Below are positions 23,953 through 30,961 of a stretch of 43,929 nt of DNA, piece after piece (position 1 is the stretch's first letter; every line of letters starts with the position of its first letter). Source of the DNA: Clostridia bacterium (GTDB taxonomy: Bacteria > Bacillota > Peptococcia > DRI-13 > SV3-B141); NCBI GenBank assembly GCA_018433015.1, contig JAHDSB010000148.1, forward strand, positions 1 through 43,929, in the 5' to 3' direction. Both the position numbers and the translations under genes were made by a program. A model generated the notes under the pieces. That model made no database searches, was not told the origin of the DNA, and saw nothing but the letters and a program-made list of their open reading frames with translations.

Positions 23953-25083
23953 TTGTCAAGGGAAGTAGGATTGTATCACTGCGAGGAATACAATGCAACT
24001 AAAATTCAAGGCATTCTGGAAGAGGCTTTTAATGCTAACCCCCAGTGGTTAGAAGGGATTACCTCGGGATGCCGGGTTTACTTAAAACTTAATTTATTAA
24101 TGAAAAAGAAACCTGAAGATGCAGTAACTACCCATCCTGCCTTAGTTGAAGCCCTGGTAAGAATATTGCAGGGTAGAGGAGCACAAGTTACAATAGGCGA
24201 TAGTCCGGGAGGGCCCTATTTACCGGGACGTTTAAAAAGTATTTACAGAACTTGTGGTATGGAAGAGGTAGCTTTAAAAACCGGAGCTGCTTTAAATTAT
24301 GATGTATCTGAAACATTAGTACATTTTCCGGAAGGAAAAGTTTCTAAAGCTTTTTATCTTACTTCAGCCACTACTAAAGCAGATAAGATTATAGCTCTTC
24401 CCAAATTAAAAACTCATATGATGACGAAATATACTGGGGCAGTAAAAAATCTTTTTGGAACAATTCCCGGAATGAGAAAAGCAGATTATCACCTAAAAAT
24501 GACGAATGTGGAAGATTTTTGCGATATGTTAGTAGATTTAAATTTATGTGTTAAACCTGCTCTACATATTATGGATGCTGTAGTAGGGATGGAAGGTAAC
24601 GGCCCTTCAGGAGGCACGCCCAGAAATGTGGGAGCATTGCTGATCAGTTCAGATCCCTTTGCTTTAGATGTAGCGGCTATGTCTTTAGTGAAAATAAATC
24701 CCCAGTCTGTTCCCACAGTTACAAGGGGAGTGGCTCGGGGCAGGGTAGGGCAGATACAGGATATAATAATCCAAGGAAGTGACCTAAACTCTTGGGATAT
24801 AAAGCCCTTCATAGCACCTAAATTAAGCGGTCATGTCAGATTTGAACGCATCCCCGAATTTATAACACGTTTTATTCGACCAAAACCCGTCTTTATAGAG
24901 GAGAAATGCAAAAGCTGTGGTGATTGTGTTACAAACTGTCCTCCTGGGGCTTTAACTCTAGTGAAAGGCTATCCGGTGATAGATTTAAATAAATGTATCA
25001 GATGCTTCTGTTGTCAGGAGTTATGCCCCCAACAGGCTATTATTATTAGAAGAAACCCTATCGGAAAATTGATGGAAAGATAA
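23953..25083 (+). CDS. DUF362 protein with C-terminal 2x[4Fe-4S] ferredoxin domain
   Basis: A ~376-aa iron-sulfur protein. Residues ~20-290 are the DUF362 domain (GDSPGGPY, KLKTHMMTKYTGAVKNLFG, MDAVVGMEGNGP). The C-terminus carries two 4Fe-4S motifs, CKSCGDCVTNCPPGA and CIRCFCCQELCPQQA. DUF362 proteins are thought to be redox enzymes or electron carriers of undefined role. The frame is open from GTG 23899 inside the previous gene, and GTG 23944 is also in frame. TTG 23953, six bases after GGGGTG, is my preferred start; this choice is uncertain. The nfo gene follows within 20 bases. Confidence 0.85.
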   Translation: MSREVGLYHCEEYNATKIQGILEEAFNANPQWLEGITSGCRVYLKLNLLMKKKPEDAVTTHPALVEALVRILQGRGAQVTIGDSPGGPYLPGRLKSIYRTCGMEEVALKTGAALNYDVSETLVHFPEGKVSKAFYLTSATTKADKIIALPKLKTHMMTKYTGAVKNLFGTIPGMRKADYHLKMTNVEDFCDMLVDLNLCVKPALHIMDAVVGMEGNGPSGGTPRNVGALLISSDPFALDVAAMSLVKINPQSVPTVTRGVARGRVGQIQDIIIQGSDLNSWDIKPFIAPKLSGHVRFERIPEFITRFIRPKPVFIEEKCKSCGDCVTNCPPGALTLVKGYPVIDLNKCIRCFCCQELCPQQAIIIRRNPIGKLMER

Positions 25084-25101
25084 GAGAGGATGATTTAACG
25101 G

Positions 25102-25929
25102 GTGTTTATTGGCGCACATATTTCCATTGCTAAAGGCTTAAAAGCTGCTGTAAAAACCGCGGAAAAAATGGGAGGCAACACACTTCAGTTTTTTACGAGA
25201 AACCCCCGGGGCGGAAAAGCTAAAAAATTAGATTTACGAGATATTGAAGCTGCTCATACTTTAATGCAGGAATATAATTTTGGGCCCTTAGTGGGACATG
25301 CTCCTTATACTTTTAATTTGGCTTCTACTAAACCCTCCGTGCGAGAATTTAGTTTAAATACTATCAAAGATGATTTAGAGCGCATCAAACAAATGGGCGT
25401 ACCATATTTAGTACTTCATGTAGGAAGTCATGGTGGCCAGGGAGAAGAAAAAGGACTAAGTCTGGTGGCGCAAGGATTAAGGGAAATATTAAGTACAATT
25501 CCTAATGAAGTATATTTACTTTTAGAAGGCATGGCAGGCTCCGGTTCGGAATTAGGTTATACTTTTGAACACCTGCAAAGTCTGATTAAAGCATGTGAGG
25601 AGCATCCCCAACTGGGAATATGTTTGGATACCTGTCATTTAACAGGTGCAGGCTACGATTTACAAGATCTTGCAGCAGTTAAAAAGGGATTTGCAGAAAA
25701 AATTGGTCTGGAAAGATTAAAAGTTCTGCACTTGAATGATTCCAAATTTCCTGTAGCTTCTCGCAAGGATCGACATGAGAAATTAGGAGAAGGTTTTGTG
25801 GGTTTAGATGTTATCAAAAACATTGTTAGGGATGGAGATATGCAAAAAATACCTCTTATTCTGGAGACCCCTAATGATGATCAGGGTTATGCCAGAGAAA
25901 TATCGCTGGTGAAAGAAATGATTTCCTAA
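25102..25929 (+). CDS. nfo: Endonuclease IV (AP endonuclease)
   Basis: The 275-aa TIM-barrel enzyme incises DNA at abasic sites in base excision repair. Zinc-binding motifs are all visible: GHAPYTFNLAS, LVLHVGSHGG, LLLEGMAGSG, CLDTCHLTGAGYD, LHLNDSKF, DRHEKLGEG and ILETPNDD. The start is GTG 25102 with GAGAGGATG upstream, giving a MFIGAHISIAKG beginning typical of the family. It is close behind the DUF362 gene and probably cotranscribed. Length is normal for the short Gram-positive form. Confidence 0.95.
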   Translation: MFIGAHISIAKGLKAAVKTAEKMGGNTLQFFTRNPRGGKAKKLDLRDIEAAHTLMQEYNFGPLVGHAPYTFNLASTKPSVREFSLNTIKDDLERIKQMGVPYLVLHVGSHGGQGEEKGLSLVAQGLREILSTIPNEVYLLLEGMAGSGSELGYTFEHLQSLIKACEEHPQLGICLDTCHLTGAGYDLQDLAAVKKGFAEKIGLERLKVLHLNDSKFPVASRKDRHEKLGEGFVGLDVIKNIVRDGDMQKIPLILETPNDDQGYAREISLVKEMIS

Positions 25930-25989
25930 GCCTTCTTGCCAAGATAAGCCTATTCAAGTATACTTATATGTGAAAAATTAACATTAGAT

Positions 25990-26175
25990 CAATTAGGTGC
26001 CTTATTTAAGGAGAATAGGGAATGGGGTGAAAATCCCCAGCGGACCCACCACTGTTACTGAGGAGCTGCTGCATGCATGGAGGTTGCAAGTCACTGATCT
26101 AAAGCGGGTAAAGCTTTAATCTCGGGAAGACTGCAGTAAGTAATGATTCAGAGCCAGGAGACCTGCCTGATTTGA
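25990..26175 (+). ncRNA. Cobalamin (B12) riboswitch
   Basis: The B12 box AGCCAGGAGACCTGCC is at 26152-26167. The upstream core shows GGGGTGAAAATCCCC, GCGGACCCACCACTG and the GCATGCATGGAGGTTGCAAGTCACTG arm region of the class (in pieces from 26033 to 26098). A terminator hairpin with U-tract follows at 26196-26227, so binding of adenosyl- or other cobalamin should stop transcription before cobT. The 5' boundary is approximate. Confidence 0.95.
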
Positions 26176-26195
26176 TTATTGAAATGGATGAAGGC

Positions 26196-26227
26196 AAAAT
26201 CCACGGTTTAATTACCGTGGATTTTTT
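26196..26227 (+). terminator. Terminator (expression platform) of the B12 riboswitch
   Basis: AAAATCCACGGT (26196-26207) and its complement (26214-26225) form a perfect 12-bp stem around TTAATT, with T continuing to 26227. It lies 40 bases before the cobT start. Confidence 0.9.
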
Positions 26228-26267
26228 AATTTAAGGATTCTTACTTAAATAAGAGGAGTGAAGAAAA

Positions 26268-27308
26268 ATGCAAGGATTATTGGAAAAAACGGTACAAAAA
26301 ATTAGTCCTATAAACCGGGAAGCTGTAGAGAAAGCTAAGGAAAGACAAGATGGTTTGTTAAAGCCCCCGGGAAGTCTGGGGAAACTGGAAGATCTTTCCC
26401 TAAAACTGGCCGGCATTTATGGAGACCCTAAGCCTCAAGTGCAGAAGAAAGCTATAGTATTGATGGCCGCTGATAATGGTGTTTATGAAGAAGGATACAA
26501 CAGCTTTCCCCAAGAAATAACAAAGAGTTTAGTAGAATTAGCGGGACCGGGTTTAATCGGGGTAGCTGTTTTATCCCGGCATGTAGACAGTAAATTGGTA
26601 GTTGTTGATATAGGTATTAAAGGAGAGGTCAAAGGAGAACATATTCTTCCTAAAAAGATAAGGCAGGGAACCGCCAATATTGCTAAAGGACCTGCTATGT
26701 CCAGAGAAGAAGCAATCAAAGCAGTGGAAACGGGTATAGAAGTTACAAATTCCCTTATTGACGAGGGTATCGGTCTATTAGGTACAGGAGAAGCAGGGAT
26801 CTGTAATACAACTACTACGGCCGCTGTAATTTCAGCTCTTACAGGTATAGAACCTGAACAGGTTGTAGGAATGGGTACCGGTGGAGATGAACAGGCATAT
26901 CAGAAAAAGCTTCAAGTTGTTAAAGATGCTTTAGCACTTAATAAGCCTAATCCTAAAGATCCCATAGATGTTTTAACTAAGGTAGGTGGATTGGATATTG
27001 CCGGTTTGGTAGGCTGCTATTTAGCGGCAGCGGCCAGGAAAAAGCCCATAGTAATTGATGGGTTTATTGCAGGGGGAGCCGCCCTTTGTGCCCTTAAAAT
27101 AAATCCTTTAGTAAAGGATTATATGATTCCCTCCCATTTATCTAAAGAAAAAGGAGCCCAGGTCCTTTTGGATGCTCTAGATATGGAGCCTATGCTTTTG
27201 ATGAATATGAGATTGGGAGAAGGAACAGGAGCCGCCTTAACTTTTAATATTATTGATGGTGCATGTAAAATTATTAATGAGATGGGTTCTTTTGCTGATT
27301 TAGAATAA
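26268..27308 (+). CDS. cobT: Nicotinate-nucleotide-dimethylbenzimidazole phosphoribosyltransferase
   Basis: The 346-aa enzyme activates the lower ligand base of cobalamin (dimethylbenzimidazole or another benzimidazole or purine) to its alpha-ribotide. Family motifs are PPGSLGKLEDL near residue 33, MAADNGVYEEG, LGTGEAGICNTTTTAA, GTGGDEQAYQKK and the catalytic-Glu region LGEGTGAAL. ATG 26268 follows AGAGGAG. It is alone behind the B12 riboswitch: no cobS, cobU or cobC is adjacent, so its partners must lie elsewhere or the cell uses it for remodelling. It probably supports B12-dependent enzymes outside the window. Confidence 0.95.
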   Translation: MQGLLEKTVQKISPINREAVEKAKERQDGLLKPPGSLGKLEDLSLKLAGIYGDPKPQVQKKAIVLMAADNGVYEEGYNSFPQEITKSLVELAGPGLIGVAVLSRHVDSKLVVVDIGIKGEVKGEHILPKKIRQGTANIAKGPAMSREEAIKAVETGIEVTNSLIDEGIGLLGTGEAGICNTTTTAAVISALTGIEPEQVVGMGTGGDEQAYQKKLQVVKDALALNKPNPKDPIDVLTKVGGLDIAGLVGCYLAAAARKKPIVIDGFIAGGAALCALKINPLVKDYMIPSHLSKEKGAQVLLDALDMEPMLLMNMRLGEGTGAALTFNIIDGACKIINEMGSFADLE

Positions 27309-27332
27309 ATCATTAGCCTAATTAAGAAAGTA

Positions 27333-27447
27333 GAAGGGACTGTTACACAAGGAACTGCTTTCCTCAAGGTAGACAAGGTGGTAGAGATCCACTACCGAAA
27401 GGAGAGGAGCTTAAGGGACTGAATTGTCTAAGTGTAACAGTCCTTTT
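27333..27447 (+). ncRNA. Structured RNA element of unknown class ending in a U-tract
   Basis: An outer stem pairs GGACTGTTACAC (27337-27348) with GTGTAACAGTCC (27432-27443), and TTTTT follows as in a terminator. Inside are three further pairings: AGGAA/TTCCT (27350-27354 with 27360-27364); TAGACAA/TTGTCTA (27370-27376 with 27424-27430); and, within the latter, GGTGGT/ACTACC (27377-27382 with 27391-27396). The result is a branched fold of about 110 nt. It may be the 3' terminator of cobT with an elaborate loop, a small RNA, or a leader element for the downstream operon. I do not recognise a known riboswitch class. Confidence 0.5.
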
Positions 27448-27498
27448 TATATTTTAAATTATAAAAAGTTCATTAAGGTTCATTCTCATGAAAAATGA

Positions 27499-27516
27499 TT
27501 GTGAAATATTTGACAA
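27499..27516. promoter_or_regulatory. Rex operator
   Basis: TTGTGAAATATTTGACAA differs at a single base from the perfect palindrome TTGTGAAATATTTCACAA recognised by Rex repressors of Firmicutes. It overlaps the -35 element of the hydrogenase promoter, so bound Rex would block RNA polymerase. High NADH/NAD+ would release it. The rex gene is the last gene of this same operon. Confidence 0.88.
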
Positions 27517-27538
27517 ACTGACCAACTAGGATTATATT
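27510..27538 (+). promoter_or_regulatory. Sigma-A promoter of the hydrogenase-rex operon
   Basis: Perfect TTGACA (27510-27515), a 17-base spacer and TATATT (27533-27538). The start codon of the first gene follows 34 bases later. Confidence 0.85.
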
Positions 27539-27572
27539 GTGAATAGAAGAACTTTTTTTAGGAGGGGTACTA

Positions 27573-27821
27573 GTGGAAGTTACCGTATGTGTAGGAAGTT
27601 CCTGCCATTTAAAAGGTGCTGCGGGTGTTGTGAAAAAATTTCAGGAAATGGCAGAACAATATCCTATATATAATATAAATCTAGGCGGCAGCTTTTGTCA
27701 GAATAGATGCAGAGAAGGCGTAATAGTTGCTATAGACGGAATTATTTATACAAGAGTTAAACCGGAAGAAATCCCTCAACTATTGGAAAAACACATGAAG
27801 GGGGAACAGCTAAGTGACTAG
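27573..27821 (+). CDS. NuoE-like [2Fe-2S] thioredoxin-fold ferredoxin
   Basis: An 82-aa protein with the NuoE/TRX-like ferredoxin cluster pattern C-x4-C (CVGSSC, Cys6 and Cys11) and C-x3-C (CQNRC). It is shorter than NuoE/HydC subunits, having only the cluster domain. It likely passes electrons to or from the hydrogenase encoded immediately downstream, whose gene it overlaps by eight bases. No NuoF-like flavoprotein is in the operon, so its redox partner is unclear. The start is GTG 27573 behind GGAGGGG. First gene of the Rex-controlled operon. Confidence 0.88.
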   Translation: MEVTVCVGSSCHLKGAAGVVKKFQEMAEQYPIYNINLGGSFCQNRCREGVIVAIDGIIYTRVKPEEIPQLLEKHMKGEQLSD

Positions 27822-29499
27822 TGTTATCAGGACAAAACATGCAGAATGTAAAGATTGTTATCGCTGTTTACGTGTTTGTCCCGTTAAAGCCATTAGCTTT
27901 ACTACAGAAACACAGGCGATGATTAATGACGAAAGATGTATCATGTGCGGCCGCTGTGTTGTGGAATGTCCTCAAAATGCTAAAATTGTGCAAAATGAAG
28001 TTTATAAAGTTAAGGATTTTCTATATAATAAGCAGAAAACAGTGTTAAGTTTAGCCCCTAGTTTCCCGGCGAGTTTTGTGGAAGATGGGGGGCAGGTTAT
28101 AGATGCATTAATGTCCTTAGGTTTTACCGCAGTGGAAGAAACGGCCATAGGTGCTGTTTTTACTACAGAAGCTTATAAAAAAATATTGCGGGAAAATACA
28201 GAAGATAAAACCTACTTATCTTCTTGTTGTCCTGTTGTAGTTAATTTAATAGAAAAGTATTATCCTGACCTGAAAAAGAATGTTTTGCCCGTGATTTCCC
28301 CTATGGTTGCCCATGCTCGCTATATAAAAGAAAAGTACGGAGAGGAAACCAAGGTTGTATTTGCAGGACCTTGTATTGCTAAGCTTAAAGAAGCGGAAGA
28401 GAACGGTGTGGATGTGGCTGTCACCTTTAAACAGCTGAAGGATATTATGCCTCCTATAGAGCAGAAAGAGAATAAACAGTCAAATAAAAAATATGATTTG
28501 AAAACGAGAATGTTCCCTGTACATCATGGTGTTACCTTTGCTATGCGTGGACAATGGGGATTAGATGAAGATTATTGGTGTGTAGAAGGTATTAGACAGT
28601 GTAGAGAAGTTTTAGAAGCATTAAGAAACAATGATATAAAACCTAAATTTATAGAGTTAATGGCTTGCGAAGGAGGTTGTGTGGGTGGACCGGCTGTAGA
28701 TTCACCCTATTCCTTATTTAGGCGCAAGCAGAAAGTAATGGAATATTATCATCAAAGCGATCAACAAGTGGAACTGGAAAAACCCCAAGCTTCTTTTTCC
28801 ATGACCAAGAAATTCACAGGTCAAGCTGTTAAGGAAAAAGAATTTTCCGAGGAAGAAATTCGCAAAGTGCTCTTTAAAATGGGGAAAATCACCCCGGGAG
28901 ATGAAAGAAATTGTGAAGGATGTGGGTATAAGAGTTGCCGAGAAAAGGCTATTGCGGTATTATCAGGGTTAGCTGTTCCGGAAATGTGTATCCCTTACAT
29001 GAAAGCTAGGGCGGAATCTTTTGCTAATACCATCGTAAAAAATACCCCTAATGCTATACTTGTTGTTGATAAAGATCTAAAAGTTGTTGATTTTAATCCC
29101 TCGGCAGAAAGAATTTTTAAGCATATCCCCTTTAAAAAAGGAATAGCTTTACAAGATTATATAAATGTAGATAATTATTTGGCTGTGTTACACGGTCATC
29201 AAATCATCAGTGGCGTTAAAATCATTTATCCTGAGTGGGGATTGGTAACACGAGAAATCATAACCCCTTTAGGAAAAGATGATATGGTTATGGCTATTAT
29301 AACTGACCTTACTCAAACAGAAGAAAATCTTATTCATGTCCAGAAGATGAAAGAAGATGTAACTGTTAAGGCCAAGGAGGTTATTCATAGGCAAATGATG
29401 GTAGCCCAAACAATCGCAGGTTTGTTAGGGGAAACTACGGCCGAAACCAAGGCCACATTATTAGAGTTATGTAAGCAGTTGGAGTGTGAAAAACTTTGA
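27814..29499 (+). CDS. PAS-domain [FeFe] hydrogenase, sensory (group C / HfsB-like) type
   Basis: The 561-aa protein has two N-terminal 4Fe-4S motifs (CKDCYRCLRVCP; CIMCGRCVVECP), then the H-cluster domain with L1 SSCCP (Cys138-139), L2 GPCIAK (Cys187) and L3 MACEGGC (Cys284, Cys288). A further 4Fe-4S motif follows at 367-392 (CEGCGYKSC, later MC), then a PAS domain at about 402-510 and a short helix. This matches the layout of putative H2-sensing group C hydrogenases and the hfs-type operons of thermophilic clostridia. Unlike catalytic enzymes such as CpI, L2 has Gly where Met is usual and L3 has Glu where Pro is usual. The gene for a PP2C phosphatase overlaps its end by four bases. A role in sensing or tuning H2 metabolism is inferred. 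Confidence 0.9.
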   Translation: MTSVIRTKHAECKDCYRCLRVCPVKAISFTTETQAMINDERCIMCGRCVVECPQNAKIVQNEVYKVKDFLYNKQKTVLSLAPSFPASFVEDGGQVIDALMSLGFTAVEETAIGAVFTTEAYKKILRENTEDKTYLSSCCPVVVNLIEKYYPDLKKNVLPVISPMVAHARYIKEKYGEETKVVFAGPCIAKLKEAEENGVDVAVTFKQLKDIMPPIEQKENKQSNKKYDLKTRMFPVHHGVTFAMRGQWGLDEDYWCVEGIRQCREVLEALRNNDIKPKFIELMACEGGCVGGPAVDSPYSLFRRKQKVMEYYHQSDQQVELEKPQASFSMTKKFTGQAVKEKEFSEEEIRKVLFKMGKITPGDERNCEGCGYKSCREKAIAVLSGLAVPEMCIPYMKARAESFANTIVKNTPNAILVVDKDLKVVDFNPSAERIFKHIPFKKGIALQDYINVDNYLAVLHGHQIISGVKIIYPEWGLVTREIITPLGKDDMVMAIITDLTQTEENLIHVQKMKEDVTVKAKEVIHRQMMVAQTIAGLLGETTAETKATLLELCKQLECEKL

Positions 29500-30650
29500 A
29501 ATGGGCATTAGATATCGGTATCGCCAGTATAGCTAAGCTAGGAGAAGAGTTGTGCGGCGATGCTGTAGAAATATTAAAAAATGATAATTCAACAATAGTT
29601 GTTGTTTCAGATGGGTTAGGTAGTGGTGTAAAAGCCAATATTTTGGCAACACTGACTAGCAAAATAGCCGCTAACCTGTTAAGTAAAGGTGTAGTAATGA
29701 AGGACGTGGTAGATACCATTACTGCCACCTTACCAATTTGTCAAATTAGGCAAATTGCTTATTCAACCTTTACTATTGTACAAATATTTGATGATGGGCA
29801 GGCTTATCTTGCACAGTTTGATAATCCTAATGCTCTCTTCATCAGAAATAATGAGGTAACAAAAGTTTTAGGAACAGTGAAAGAAGTTTCCGAGAGAACT
29901 ATTAAGGAAAAAAGCCTAGTATTTGAGGAAGGCGATATCCTAATAGTCGTAAGTGACGGTGTAACCCATGCCGGCATTGGGGCTTTAAAGCCTTTAGGTT
30001 TGGGAGAAGAAGGTCTTATAGAATTAATTAAGACTAGGATAAATCTAACGGGAACATCCCAGGACATAGCGGAGCAGGTAAAAGAGTATTGTGAGATATA
30101 CAGTGCCATGGAACCGGGGGATGATATCACTGTGGTTGTTCTGAAACTGCGCAAACCTGTGAGGGGGGTCATATTAAGCGGTCCACCTCTTTCCAAAGGA
30201 GAAGATGTTCGAATTGTTGAGGAATTTTTTACAGGCAATAGGCGCAGGGCTATATGTGGGGGTACTACTGCTAATATTGTGGCAAGGGAGAAAAATTTAA
30301 AACTTCATATCATTCCCGATTACTGTGATACTTCCTTACCGCCTACAGCTAGTATGCCGGGGATAGATCTAGTTACAGAAGGCATTTTAACCTTAACAAG
30401 AGCTGTAGAATTATTAGAAGGAGGAAAATTACAGTTAAAGGATATTAAAAATAAAGAGGATGGTGCAAGCCAGCTTTTAAAGTGGTTATTGCAGTGTGAT
30501 GAGATCGATCTAATGGTAGGGTTACGCGTTAATCCTGCTCATTTAACTCCTGATTTACCGTTTCACCTGGGGCAGAGGTCTTCTCTGTTGCAGCATTTAC
30601 GTGAATTACTTGTGGCCAGAGGTAAAAAAGTGACAATAAAGTGGTTTTAA
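29496..30650 (+). CDS. SpoIIE/PP2C-type serine phosphatase with conserved C-terminal extension
   Basis: The 384-aa protein has a PP2C-SpoIIE domain in its first ~215 residues, with metal-binding Asp in CGDAVE (Asp22), VSDGLGSG (Asp39), VVSDGVTHAG and PGDDITVVVL. The remaining ~165 residues (from GVILSGPPL) form a second region with a GGTTANIVAR stretch, of unknown role. It is not membrane bound. The start is TTG 29496, overlapping the hydrogenase stop; I see no better start in frame. Encoded between two hydrogenases, it is the plausible output of the PAS-type hydrogenase: H2 or redox state altering dephosphorylation of an unknown target. No cognate kinase or anti-sigma antagonist lies in the window. 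Confidence 0.88.
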   Translation: MKWALDIGIASIAKLGEELCGDAVEILKNDNSTIVVVSDGLGSGVKANILATLTSKIAANLLSKGVVMKDVVDTITATLPICQIRQIAYSTFTIVQIFDDGQAYLAQFDNPNALFIRNNEVTKVLGTVKEVSERTIKEKSLVFEEGDILIVVSDGVTHAGIGALKPLGLGEEGLIELIKTRINLTGTSQDIAEQVKEYCEIYSAMEPGDDITVVVLKLRKPVRGVILSGPPLSKGEDVRIVEEFFTGNRRRAICGGTTANIVAREKNLKLHIIPDYCDTSLPPTASMPGIDLVTEGILTLTRAVELLEGGKLQLKDIKNKEDGASQLLKWLLQCDEIDLMVGLRVNPAHLTPDLPFHLGQRSSLLQHLRELLVARGKKVTIKWF

Positions 30651-30665
30651 AGGAGGAGACACTTG

Positions 30666-30905
30666 ATGAAAAAAGTGCGTATTGAACTGTGTGTAGGAAC
30701 TTCCTGTCACATGTTAGGTTCAGCAGATCTATCTTTAGTCGTGGATTTATTGCAACAGGAATATGAGGAACAAGTAGAGGTAGGATATTGCACATGTTTA
30801 GGTGCATGTGCTAAGGGCCCCAATGTAAAAGTAAACGGAAAAGTACTTAGCGAAGTTACACCAGAGAAACTCAAAACAGAAGTAGTAAATATTTTATCAG
30901 CCTAA
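30666..30905 (+). CDS. Second NuoE-like [2Fe-2S] thioredoxin-fold ferredoxin
   Basis: A 79-aa protein with the same cluster arrangement as the first gene of the operon: CVGTSC (C-x4-C) and CLGAC (C-x3-C), the latter preceded by an additional Cys in YCTCLGAC. The GPNVKVNGKVL strand typical of NuoE follows. The ATG at 30666 is preferred over the TTG three bases upstream. AAAGGAGGAG lies seven bases before. It probably serves the second hydrogenase, whose gene begins 57 bases later. As with its relative, no flavoprotein partner is encoded nearby. Confidence 0.88.
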   Translation: MKKVRIELCVGTSCHMLGSADLSLVVDLLQQEYEEQVEVGYCTCLGACAKGPNVKVNGKVLSEVTPEKLKTEVVNILSA

Positions 30906-30961
30906 GTAAATGATAAATATTTCTCTTTTCTTTTATTATATTTTTGAAAAGGAGTAATATT

